A DNA stretch of 24,339 nucleotides from JBEVNX01 sp040507895 (GTDB lineage: Bacteria; Desulfobacterota; Binatia; JACPRU01), in NCBI GenBank assembly GCA_040507895.1, contig JBEVNX010000083.1, positions 1 to 24,339 of the forward strand, in the 5' to 3' direction. The notes below the pieces were generated by a model. The model made no database searches and was not told where the DNA came from. It was given only the letters and a program-made list of their open reading frames with translations. Shown here one piece after another: positions 8,843 through 16,476 of the stretch (the stretch's first letter is position 1; each line of letters opens with the position of its first letter). Made by a program: the position numbers and the translations under genes.

Positions 8843-10363
8843 CTAGCGCGACCAGCGGAGCCAGGCCGACAAGAGGCGCTTCGCGGACGGCGTCAGCCGA
8901 GTGCGGTTGTAGGCATCGCCGAGCTGGCGGATCGCCTCGGCCCGCGTCGGGTACGGGTGGATCACGCTGGCCAGCTTGCCGAGGCCGATACCTGCCGTCA
9001 TGGCGAGCGTGATCTCGCTCACCAGGTCGCCGGCATGTTCGGCGACGATCGTCGCTCCGAGGATGCGGTCGCCGCCCTTGCGGACGTGGATCTTGACGAA
9101 CCCTTCCTCTTCGCCGTCGATCACCGCGCGGTCGACGTCGGCGAAAGGTCGCACGAACGTGTCGACGGCGGTCCCGCGCGCGGCGGCTTCTTGCTCGTGG
9201 AGCCCAACGTGAGCCACTTCCGGCTGCGTGTAGGTGCACCACGGAATCGTCAGCTTCGAGAAGCGCTTGCGGCCGAGAAACAGCGCGTTTTGGATCACCG
9301 TGCGCGCGGCGAAGTCCGCCGTGTGCGTGAACTTGGTCTCGAGGCAAACGTCGCCGGCCGCGAAGATGCGGGCGTTGGTGGTGCGAAGCCGATCGTCGAC
9401 CACGACACCTCGCTTGCGGTCGAAGTCCACGCCGGCTGCTTCCAGACCGATCCCTTCGACGTTCGGCGCTCGTCCCGCGCCGATGAGCACCTCGTCGACC
9501 GTCACGCGGTCGCGGCGCCCATGGATCGTGAAATGAAGCGTCCTGCCCCCCTCGGCGCGCTCCACGCCGTGGATCTCGGTGCCGAGCGCGAGGTGCACGC
9601 CGTCGCGCTCGAGCACGCGCGCGATGATGGCCGCCGCGTCGGGGTCTTCGTGACCGAGAATTCTCGGCAGCACGTCGAAGAGGATGACCTCGGACCCGAG
9701 GCGGCGAAACGCCTGGGCGAGCTCGCACCCGATCGGGCCGGCGCCGATCACCGCGAAGCGGCGCGGCTGCTCCGTGAGAGAGAAGACGGTCTCGTTCGTC
9801 AGGTAGCCCGCCTCCGCGAGCCCGGCGATCGACGGCGCCTCGGCGCGCGCGCCGGTGGCTACGACGGCTCGCCGGAAGCGGAGCGGTCGGCCGCCGACTT
9901 CGCCCGTGTAGGGCCCGATGAAGCGTCCTTCACCGAAGAACACGTCGACGCCGAGGCCGCGAAAGCGCTCCGCCGAATCGTTGCGGCTGAGGTCGGCGCG
10001 AATTCGGCGCACCCGTGCCATCACGGCCGCGAAGTCGACGTTCCCATCGGCCGTCGCGCTCACTCCGAGCGTGGAGGCGCGCGCAAGGTCGGCCACGGCT
10101 CGTGAGGCGCGGATCACCGCTTTCGAAGGGACGCAGCCGACGTTCAGGCAGTCTCCGCCCATGAGATGCCGCTCGACGAGGGCGACTTTGGCACCGAGCC
10201 CTGCCGCCCCGGCGGCGGTCACGAGCCCCGCGGTGCCCGCGCCGAGCACAACGAGGTCGTAACGCGCCGCGGGCTCCGGATTGTGATAGTCGGCGGGATG
10301 GACGTTAGCGGAGAGCCGGCGATCGTGCTCGTCGTCGGCAAGCAGCGTCGCCCGCTCCGTCAC
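8843..10363 (-). CDS. MerA-like FAD-dependent pyridine nucleotide-disulfide oxidoreductase
   Basis: A 506-residue class I flavin disulfide reductase. The N-terminal FAD motif is YDLVVLGAGTAGLVTA (about 36-51), followed by the redox-active disulfide GGDCLNVGCVPSKA (Cys72 and Cys77), a NAD(P)-binding segment VIGAGPIGCELAQAF, the second FAD motif TTNARIFAAGDVC and the C-terminal dimerisation domain with HPYPTRAEAI (the His-Glu pair). It is often annotated mercuric reductase, but the N-terminal heavy-metal-binding domain and the C-terminal Cys-Cys pair of MerA are absent, and no mer genes are nearby, so the substrate is open. The frame extends to 10585, but that part overlaps the lipoprotein gene and has no domain; the GTG at 10363 gives the usual start. 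Confidence 0.85.
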   Translation of the reverse strand: MTERATLLADDEHDRRLSANVHPADYHNPEPAARYDLVVLGAGTAGLVTAAGAAGLGAKVALVERHLMGGDCLNVGCVPSKAVIRASRAVADLARASTLGVSATADGNVDFAAVMARVRRIRADLSRNDSAERFRGLGVDVFFGEGRFIGPYTGEVGGRPLRFRRAVVATGARAEAPSIAGLAEAGYLTNETVFSLTEQPRRFAVIGAGPIGCELAQAFRRLGSEVILFDVLPRILGHEDPDAAAIIARVLERDGVHLALGTEIHGVERAEGGRTLHFTIHGRRDRVTVDEVLIGAGRAPNVEGIGLEAAGVDFDRKRGVVVDDRLRTTNARIFAAGDVCLETKFTHTADFAARTVIQNALFLGRKRFSKLTIPWCTYTQPEVAHVGLHEQEAAARGTAVDTFVRPFADVDRAVIDGEEEGFVKIHVRKGGDRILGATIVAEHAGDLVSEITLAMTAGIGLGKLASVIHPYPTRAEAIRQLGDAYNRTRLTPSAKRLLSAWLRWSR

Positions 10364-10403
10364 TTCGTCTGCTTGCCACTGCGCGGCGGCGCCGTCCAGC
10401 GCC

Positions 10404-10718
10404 TCACGGCTTGACCTCGGTGACGACCGCGCCGTCGTGATATTCGCGCTCGATGGTCTTGCGACCCGACTCGTCCCAGTAGCTCCAATGCCCCTCTTGC
10501 TGGCCGTGCCGGTAGCTTCCTTCGACCCGCTTGCGGCCGTCGGCATCCCACTCCACGAACGGGCCGTGCTTGACGGACATGCCATTCGAATCCTGGTACT
10601 CGCACGACTGCTGGCGCGCCTGGGGGCCGCCGCGGAGCTCGGTATCGGGGGGGCAGGGGCCGCGTCGGCAGCCGAGCAAGGCGAGGGATGCGCAGATGAT
10701 GAGCGGAGCCATCTTCAT
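10404..10718 (-). CDS. Small lipoprotein with MORN-like repeats
   Basis: A 104-residue protein starting MKMAPLIICASLALLGCRRG: a short basic N-terminus, hydrophobic core and lipobox LLGC, so a signal peptidase II lipoprotein anchored in the cell envelope. The mature part has two YwqK/MORN-like repeats: HGPFVEWDADGRKRVEGSYR and EGHWSYWDESGRKTIEREYH, spaced about 23 residues. Several such short proteins occur in delta-type Proteobacteria as envelope or secreted proteins of unknown role. The frame is open much further upstream, but the signal peptide fixes the start at 10718. It lies between paaX and the flavoprotein gene on the same strand and could share their transcript. Confidence 0.75.
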   Translation of the reverse strand: MKMAPLIICASLALLGCRRGPCPPDTELRGGPQARQQSCEYQDSNGMSVKHGPFVEWDADGRKRVEGSYRHGQQEGHWSYWDESGRKTIEREYHDGAVVTEVKP

Positions 10719-10753
10719 CGGCCCGCAGGCGGTAGCCGGAACGCGGCGTCGGG

Positions 10754-11713
10754 TCAATTCGGCGCGGGGCGCGGCGCGAAGCGCAGGCCGCCGAAACGGC
10801 GAAAGTAGGAGCGCGCGGGCGGAGGTAGCGCGCAGCCGGAGACTTCTCCCGATCTTCGGACGAAGGCGGCGGCGCTCGCCTCGACCCCGCGGTAGACGGC
10901 GGCGCAGACTCGGCGAGCCTCTGCTCCGATCCACAGCTCGGGAAGGAGCTCGGCGGGAAGCTCCGGATCGCGAAGCAGGATGCGCCGATACTCGTGAATC
11001 GCCAGCACCCGCAACCGAAAGCAGAGCGCAGGCGATGGGGTCGCCCCGGCGTCGAGGCGCCCGACGAGCGGCCTGAAGCGGCGTACGTAGGCTCGATACT
11101 CGGCGGCGAGATGGCGAAGGTCCCACGCCGACGCGACCAGCTCGCGGACGGAGGTCCGTCCTCCCGGCAACCGGTCGTCGCCCTTGGCGCGCAGCACGAT
11201 CGCATGCCGGCCGAGCCCGAGGTCGCGCAGCGCGAGCGCGAGCTCGGCAACGTCGGCCGAAGGATGGACGAGAACGGTCGGGGAGAGCTCTCCGAAGCCG
11301 TGCCAACGAAGCTCGCGCCGGGCGCGGTCCCTCGCTTCGACGGCGATGTCGCCGTGACCGAGGACCACGATCCACCATGTTTCATCCCAAGATGAAGGGG
11401 CGGCTGCGTAGATCCGCCGTTCGGCGTCCGCGAAGCGGTGTCGGCTCGCTCGCGTCAAGCGGTAGTCGCTTCGCCGCCCGGTGCTCGTGGCCGTGAACCA
11501 GTCGTCCGCGGTCAAACGATGGACCGCGGTCCGCACCGCGCGCTCGTGAATGCCGAAGTCGGCAAGCCAGCGGATCAAGCTGCCGAGCCAAATGGCGCCC
11601 CCGTGCGGCACCACGGCGTCCCCGAACACCGAGACGACGAGCGAGCCGGCTCGCGGTGGACGCTCGGCGATCAAGCGCGCCACGTGCGGCGCGAAGGCGG
11701 CATCGCTGTTCAC
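10754..11713 (-). CDS. paaX: PaaX-family transcriptional repressor of phenylacetate catabolism
   Basis: A 319-residue PaaX-type regulator. The N-terminal winged helix contains RAGSLVVSVFGDAVVPHGGAIWLGSLIRWL and GIHERAVRTAVHRL (recognition region) followed by GRRSDYRLT; the central and C-terminal domains have WDETWWIVVL and the HEYRRILLRDPELPAELLP segment, all typical of PaaX. Known PaaX proteins repress paa operons and are released by phenylacetyl-CoA. The gene diverges from paaA, as expected for an autoregulating repressor sharing an operator region with its target. An ATG at 11767 is in frame, but it would extend across the paaA promoter; the GTG at 11713 matches the usual N-terminus better. 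No clear ribosome binding site precedes either. Confidence 0.9.
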   Translation of the reverse strand: MNSDAAFAPHVARLIAERPPRAGSLVVSVFGDAVVPHGGAIWLGSLIRWLADFGIHERAVRTAVHRLTADDWFTATSTGRRSDYRLTRASRHRFADAERRIYAAAPSSWDETWWIVVLGHGDIAVEARDRARRELRWHGFGELSPTVLVHPSADVAELALALRDLGLGRHAIVLRAKGDDRLPGGRTSVRELVASAWDLRHLAAEYRAYVRRFRPLVGRLDAGATPSPALCFRLRVLAIHEYRRILLRDPELPAELLPELWIGAEARRVCAAVYRGVEASAAAFVRRSGEVSGCALPPPARSYFRRFGGLRFAPRPAPN

Positions 11714-11725
11714 GGACGGTCTGAT

Positions 11726-11767
11726 ATGACACAGATCATTGACATTTTGTCCAGCAGTTTGTAACAC
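11726..11767 (+). promoter_or_regulatory. Candidate paaA promoter and PaaX operator
   Basis: The paaX-paaA gap is AT-rich compared with its surroundings. On the + strand TTGACA (11739-11744) is followed after 17 bases by TAACAC (11762-11767), a fair sigma-70 type pair. Overlapping it are inverted repeats ATGA-N6-TCAT (11726-11739) and GACA-TTT-TGTC (11741-11751), which could be the repressor site. A purine-rich GGGAG stretch precedes the paaA ATG. Confidence 0.45.
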
Positions 11768-11789
11768 GTCGGGGAGCGGGAGAGCGCCT

Positions 11790-12746
11790 ATGGAAAACTC
11801 AACGGACGAAACGGCAGCCCTCGAGAGCGCCTTCCAGGCACGACTCGACGCCGACGAAACGATCGAGCCGCGGGACTGGATGCCGGACCGCTATCGCAAG
11901 CAGCTCGTGCGCATGATCTCGCAGCACGCGCACTCGGAGGTGGTCGGCATGCTGCCGGAGGGGAACTGGATCACGCGGGCGCCGAGCCTGCGGCGCAAAA
12001 CCGGACTCCTCGCCAAGGTCCAGGACGAGGCCGGTCATGGCCTGTATCTGTACGGGGCGGCCGAGACGCTCGGTACGTCGCGGGAGGAGATGATCGCGCA
12101 AGTGCTCGGCGGCTCCGCCAAGTATTCGAGCATCTTCAACTACCCCACGCTCAGCTGGGCCGACGTCGGCGCGATCGGCTGGCTGGTCGACGGCGCCGCG
12201 ATCGTCAACCAGACCACGCTCGCCAAGACTTCGTACGGTCCGTACGCGCGGGCCATGCTGCGAATCTGCGCCGAGGAGAACTTTCACAAGCGACAGGGCT
12301 TCGAGATCCTCGCCTCGCTAGCCACCGGCACGCCGGGGCAGCGCGCCATGGCACAAGACGCGGTCGACCGCTGGTGGTGGCCGACGCTTATGATGTTCGG
12401 TCCCCCCGATGTGGCCTCTCCGAACAGTGCGGAGCTCATGCGCTGGAAGGTCAAACCCAAGTCCAACGACGAGCTGCGGCAGCGCTTCGTGGACCTCACC
12501 GTGCCTCAGGCCAAGGCGATTGGCCTGACGATTCCCGATCCCGATCTCGCCTGGGACGACGAGAGCAGCCATTGGCGATTCGGCAAGATCGACTGGGACG
12601 AGTTCTGGCTGGTCGTGCGCGGCAACGGGCCCATGAACCGCGAGCGGCTGCGTGCCCGGCGTGAGGCGCATGAGGGCGGCCGTTGGGTGCGCGAGGCCGC
12701 CGAGGCATACGACGCGAAACAGCGAGCCCGGAAGGCCGTCGCATGA
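11790..12746 (+). CDS. paaA: 1,2-phenylacetyl-CoA epoxidase, catalytic subunit PaaA
   Basis: Catalytic alpha subunit of the diiron multicomponent monooxygenase that converts phenylacetyl-CoA to the ring-1,2-epoxide. The 318-residue protein shows the ferritin-like diiron ligand set: Glu50 (HSEVVG), then VQDEAGHGLYLYG with Glu80/His83, and CAEENFHKRQGFE with Glu162/Glu163 and His166. Other PaaA signatures are EGNWITRAPSLRRKTGLL and KTSYGPYARAMLRIC. The frame extends to 11739, but the ATG at 11790 follows a purine-rich stretch and gives the expected N-terminus. It is the first gene of a long + strand operon and overlaps paaB by four bases. Confidence 0.96.
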   Translation: MENSTDETAALESAFQARLDADETIEPRDWMPDRYRKQLVRMISQHAHSEVVGMLPEGNWITRAPSLRRKTGLLAKVQDEAGHGLYLYGAAETLGTSREEMIAQVLGGSAKYSSIFNYPTLSWADVGAIGWLVDGAAIVNQTTLAKTSYGPYARAMLRICAEENFHKRQGFEILASLATGTPGQRAMAQDAVDRWWWPTLMMFGPPDVASPNSAELMRWKVKPKSNDELRQRFVDLTVPQAKAIGLTIPDPDLAWDDESSHWRFGKIDWDEFWLVVRGNGPMNRERLRARREAHEGGRWVREAAEAYDAKQRARKAVA

Positions 12747-13045
12747 GCACGCCGACGTCGGCGGACACGCAGGGCCCGCTTTGGGAAGTGTTCGTTCAGG
12801 AAGAAGGCGGCGCCGCGCACGTCCACGCGGGTTCCGTCCACGCCCCCGACCGGGAGATGGCGCTGCAGAACGCTCGTGACGTCTATGCGCGACGGGGGCG
12901 CGTGGCGAGCCTCTGGGTCGTCGAGTCGGACTCGATCGCGGCGACGGCTCCCGCCGATCGCGCGTCGTTTTTCGAGTCGGCGTTCGACAAGATCTACCGC
13001 CACCCGCAGTTCTACAAGGTGCCGCGCGGCATTCGAGGGCTGTAA
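12743..13045 (+). CDS. paaB: 1,2-phenylacetyl-CoA epoxidase, subunit PaaB
   Basis: Small (100-residue) structural subunit that bridges PaaA-PaaC heterodimers in the epoxidase complex. Recognised by LWEVFVQEEGGAAHVHAGSV, the MALQNARDVYARRG segment and the SLWVVESDSI strand, all characteristic of PaaB. The ATG at 12743 overlaps the paaA stop (ATGA); its own stop overlaps the paaC start (TAATG). These overlaps point to tightly coupled translation, fitting an obligate complex. Confidence 0.95.
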   Translation: MSTPTSADTQGPLWEVFVQEEGGAAHVHAGSVHAPDREMALQNARDVYARRGRVASLWVVESDSIAATAPADRASFFESAFDKIYRHPQFYKVPRGIRGL

Positions 13046-13812
13046 TGGCCGACGACGAGCGAACGAAGGACCTCGCCGAGTATTGTCTGCGCCTCGGCGA
13101 CGATCGATTGGTGCTCGGTCACCGTCTGTCGGAGTGGTGCGGTCACGCGCCGGTGCTCGAGGAGGAGCTCGCGCTCGGCAACCTGGCGCTCGATCTCCTC
13201 GACCAATCCGCGGTTTTCCTCAAGCTTGCGGGGTGTCTAGAGGGTTGCGGCCGGAGCGCCGACGAGCTCGCGTTCTTCCGCGCCGTCAGCGCCTTCCGCA
13301 ACCTGCTGCTCGTCGAGCAGCCGAACGGCGATTTCGCTTCCACCATCGCCCGACAGTACCTCTTCGACGTCTTCGACCTTCATCTGGCGACTTCGCTCGA
13401 GACCTCGACCGACCGGGATCTCGCTTCATGTGCCGCGCGCGCGGCGCGTGAGGCCGCGTATCACGTGCGGCACAGCCGGCAATGGGCGCTGCGCCTCGGC
13501 GACGGCACGGAGGAGAGCCACCGGCGCATGCAAACGGCGATCGACGATCTCTGGACGTTCACGGGCGAGCTCTTCGAGTCCGACCCGCTGGTGGAAAGGC
13601 TCGTCGAGGCGCGCGTCGTCCACGATCCGCAGGCGCTCCGCGCGCCGTGGCACGATGCGGTGAGGGCGACTCTCGCCGAGGCGGGCCTGCGAGAGCCGAG
13701 CGAGCCGACGCTGCGGTCCGGCGGGCGGCGGGGAATGCACGGCGAGTGCCTCGACCGCATGCTCTCCGAGATGCAGAGCGTAGCACGCGCCTTTCCCGGC
13801 GCGAGCTGGTAG
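13045..13812 (+). CDS. paaC: 1,2-phenylacetyl-CoA epoxidase, subunit PaaC
   Basis: Ferritin-like beta subunit that pairs with PaaA and is needed for activity but lacks a working diiron site. The 255-residue protein contains YCLRLGDDRLVLGHRLSEWC near the start, the EEELALGNLALDLLDQS helix, FLLVEQPNGDFASTIARQYL-like sequence and the RMQTAIDDLWTFTGELFE helix, matching PaaC. It starts one base into the paaB stop. In most genomes paaD and paaE follow directly; here the next gene is a CoA ligase, and neither paaD nor paaE is in the window. Confidence 0.95.
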   Translation: MADDERTKDLAEYCLRLGDDRLVLGHRLSEWCGHAPVLEEELALGNLALDLLDQSAVFLKLAGCLEGCGRSADELAFFRAVSAFRNLLLVEQPNGDFASTIARQYLFDVFDLHLATSLETSTDRDLASCAARAAREAAYHVRHSRQWALRLGDGTEESHRRMQTAIDDLWTFTGELFESDPLVERLVEARVVHDPQALRAPWHDAVRATLAEAGLREPSEPTLRSGGRRGMHGECLDRMLSEMQSVARAFPGASW

Positions 13813-13825
13813 AACGAACGATCGC

Positions 13826-15142
13826 ATGATCGCGAAGCCGCGAGCACGACCGCCCGAGCGGCACGAGCTCGAACCGATCGAGCGCGCCTCGATCGACGAG
13901 CTTCGCGCTCTCCAGCTCGAGCGGCTGCGGGGAACCCTCGGGCACGCCTACACACACGTGCCGCGGTATCGCAAGAAGTTCGACACGGCGGGCGTGCATC
14001 CGGAGGACCTCCGCGAGCTCGCCGACCTGGCGCGCTTTCCTTTCACGAGCAAGGAAGACCTGCGCGAGGCCTATCCGTTCGGCATGTTCGCCGTTCCTCG
14101 GGAGCAAGTGGTGCGGGTGCACGCCTCGAGCGGCACCACCGGCAAGCCGACGATCGTCGGCTACACGGTGAAGGACGTCGACACTTGGGCGAGCCTTTGT
14201 GCGCGCTCGATCCGCGCTTCCGGCGGCCGCTCCGGCGACGTGGTGCACATCGCCTACGGCTACGGGCTCTTCACCGGCGGTCTCGGCGTCCACTACGGAG
14301 CCGAGCGGCTCGGTTGCACGGTCGTGCCCGTTTCGGGTGGAATGACCGAGCGCCAGGTGCAGCTGATCCGCGATCTCGGTCCGCGCATCATCATGGTGAC
14401 GCCGAGCTACATGCTCGCGATCGCGGACGAGTTCGACCGTCAAGGCGTGGATCCTCGCAGCTCGTCGCTCGCCATCGGGATACACGGTGCCGAGCCATGG
14501 ACGGAACCGATGCGTCGTGAGATCGAGGACCGCTTCGCGATCGATGCCGTCGACATCTACGGCCTCTCGGAAGTGATGGGCCCGGGCGTCGCAAACGAAT
14601 GCATCGAGACCAAGGACGGTCCACATGTGTGGGAGGATCATTTCTATCCCGAGATCGTCGATCCGGACACTGGGAAGGCGCGCGCAGACGGCGAGCCCGG
14701 TGAGCTCGTCTTCACCTCGCTCACCAAGGAGGCTCTACCCGTCGTGCGTTATCGCACGCGCGATCTGTCCCGCCTGTTGCCCGGCACGGCTCGCCCGTTT
14801 CGCCGCATCGCCCGCATCCATGCCCGCACCGACGACATGGTGATCATCCGCGGCGTGAACGTCTTTCCCACGCAGATCGAGGAGATCGTGCTCGAGGATC
14901 CCGCGCTGTCCGGGCACTTCTTCCTCGAGGTCACCCGGCCGAGGACGCTCGACGAGCTCCGCGTCGTGGTCGAGGCGCGTCCCGCCTCGGGCGCGCTGGA
15001 GCGCGAGGAGAGCGGCCGCGTGCTGGCGGGGAAGGTCAAGTCACGGATCGGCGTGAGCGTCGACGTGGAGGTGCGGAGCGAAGGCGGCGTGGAGCGCTCG
15101 CTCGGCAAGGCGCGGCGGGTCTACGATCGGCGATCGCCGTGA
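13826..15142 (+). CDS. paaK: Phenylacetate-CoA ligase
   Basis: ANL-superfamily ligase that activates phenylacetate (or a related aryl acid) to its CoA thioester, the substrate of PaaABC. The 438-residue protein has the AMP-binding loop ASSGTTGKPT (100-109), the adenylate motif DIYGLSEVMGPG, YRTRDLSRLLPG and the C-terminal hinge TDDMVIIRGVNVFPTQIEE, all PaaK-like; the length is also typical. It starts 13 bases after paaC without a strong ribosome binding site and overlaps the P450 gene by four bases (GTGA). Exact acid specificity cannot be read from the sequence. Confidence 0.92.
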   Translation: MIAKPRARPPERHELEPIERASIDELRALQLERLRGTLGHAYTHVPRYRKKFDTAGVHPEDLRELADLARFPFTSKEDLREAYPFGMFAVPREQVVRVHASSGTTGKPTIVGYTVKDVDTWASLCARSIRASGGRSGDVVHIAYGYGLFTGGLGVHYGAERLGCTVVPVSGGMTERQVQLIRDLGPRIIMVTPSYMLAIADEFDRQGVDPRSSSLAIGIHGAEPWTEPMRREIEDRFAIDAVDIYGLSEVMGPGVANECIETKDGPHVWEDHFYPEIVDPDTGKARADGEPGELVFTSLTKEALPVVRYRTRDLSRLLPGTARPFRRIARIHARTDDMVIIRGVNVFPTQIEEIVLEDPALSGHFFLEVTRPRTLDELRVVVEARPASGALEREESGRVLAGKVKSRIGVSVDVEVRSEGGVERSLGKARRVYDRRSP

Positions 15143-16389
15143 TCGATCTCGGCGTCGACCTCTACGATCCACGCACCTACCTCGCGGGGCTGCCGCGCGA
15201 TGCGTTCGCGCGGTTGCGGCGCGAGGCCCCCGTCTATTGGCAGGAGGAGCGTGCGATCCTGGATTGGCCGGCGGGGAGGGGGTACTGGGCGATCACCCGC
15301 TACGCGGACGTCGACTTCGTCAACCGCAACCCGCGGCTCTTCTCGTCTCATCTCGGCGCCACCCAGATTCGCGATCCCAAGCCGGACGACCTCGAGTTTC
15401 AGCAGAAGATGATGTTGAACATGGACCCGCCGGCGCACTCGCGGCTGCGGCGCATCGTCAGCAAGGCGTTCACTCCGAAGAGTGTCGGCCAGCTCGAATC
15501 GGGTATCCGCGAGCGTGTTCGCGCGGTGGTCGATCGCGTCGCGGGCGAGGGGCGCTGCGACTTCCCGCAGGATCTGTCCGCCGATCTCCCGCTCTGGACG
15601 CTCGGCGATGTGATGGGCGTGCCCGGCGACGATCGCAAGCTGCTCTTCCACTGGGCCAACCGGGTCATCGGCTTCCAGGACCCGGAGTACGCGCAGTACG
15701 ACGAGCACGGCAAACCGATCGACCCGCGCTCGCGCCGCGCGCTCGCCGACATGTTCGAGTATGCACACCGGCTCGCCGACGAGAAGCGCCGCCGGCCCGG
15801 TGCCGACCTCCTCACCGCGCTGTTGTTCGCCGACGCGGACGGCGAAGCGGTGACCGACGAGGAGTTCGAAAACTTCTTCTTCTTGTTGTCGGTCGCCGGG
15901 AACGAGACGCTCCGCAACTCGATTCCGGGCGGCATGCTCGCACTGATCGAGCATCCCGACGAGCACGGGCGACTGCTCGCGGACCCGTCGCTGTTGCCGA
16001 GCGCCATCGAAGAGATGCTGCGTTTCGTGAGCCCGGTGATGTGCTTCCGGCGCACCGCGGCCGCCGACACGGAGCTTCACGGTGTGAAGATCCACGCCGG
16101 AGACAAGGTCGTGGTCTACTACGCCTCTGCGAATCACGACGAGAGCACGTTTCTCGAGCCGCACCGCTTCGACGTCGCGCGCACCCCGAACGATCACCTG
16201 GGGTTCGGCATCGGGCCGCACTTCTGCCTCGGCGCGTTCCTGGCGCGGTTGCAGATGCGCGTGTTCTTCGAGGAGCTACTCTGGCGGCTGCCGGATCTCG
16301 CTCTCGACGGCGAGATCGAACGGCTGCAATCGAACTTTCAGTCCGGCATCAAGCACATGCCGGTGCGGTTCACGCCAGAACGTCGGTGA
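15139..16389 (+). CDS. Cytochrome P450 (class I bacterial type)
   Basis: A soluble 416-residue P450. The I-helix oxygen-binding motif is AGNET (253-257), the K-helix ExxR is Glu292-Met-Leu-Arg295, and the heme loop is FGIGPHFCLGAF with Cys363 as thiolate ligand. The RNPRLFSS, MLNMDPPAHSRLRRIVSKAF and YYASANHDESTF segments resemble the CYP125/CYP124/linalool-hydroxylase-like group of actinobacteria and proteobacteria. No ferredoxin or ferredoxin reductase gene is nearby, so redox partners must be supplied from elsewhere. The GTG start overlaps the paaK stop, so its synthesis is coupled to the ligase. Substrate unknown; an aryl acetate or its CoA ester is an inference from context. Confidence 0.92.
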   Translation: MIDLGVDLYDPRTYLAGLPRDAFARLRREAPVYWQEERAILDWPAGRGYWAITRYADVDFVNRNPRLFSSHLGATQIRDPKPDDLEFQQKMMLNMDPPAHSRLRRIVSKAFTPKSVGQLESGIRERVRAVVDRVAGEGRCDFPQDLSADLPLWTLGDVMGVPGDDRKLLFHWANRVIGFQDPEYAQYDEHGKPIDPRSRRALADMFEYAHRLADEKRRRPGADLLTALLFADADGEAVTDEEFENFFFLLSVAGNETLRNSIPGGMLALIEHPDEHGRLLADPSLLPSAIEEMLRFVSPVMCFRRTAAADTELHGVKIHAGDKVVVYYASANHDESTFLEPHRFDVARTPNDHLGFGIGPHFCLGAFLARLQMRVFFEELLWRLPDLALDGEIERLQSNFQSGIKHMPVRFTPERR

Positions 16390-16476
16390 GCCGGTTGTGG
16401 GAGCACGCTTGTCGGCGCTTCGGGCGTTGCCAGTGGCGGCCCGCGAGACGTATGGGGTAGGCGAGGAGCAGCGATC

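Noticed and set aside
8957..10105. A 382-codon + strand ORF opposite the flavoprotein gene
   Set aside because: Antisense shadow with Asp/Arg/Val-rich sequence and no recognisable domain.
11714..11767. Longer paaX product starting at ATG 11767
   Set aside because: It would add 18 residues with no PaaX similarity and place the coding sequence over the paaA promoter elements.
15121..16221. A 366-codon minus strand ORF opposite the P450 gene
   Set aside because: Antisense shadow; no domain and no ribosome binding site.
15237..16460. A 407-codon + strand ORF over the P450 gene
   Set aside because: Out-of-frame shadow; the P450 frame carries all family motifs.
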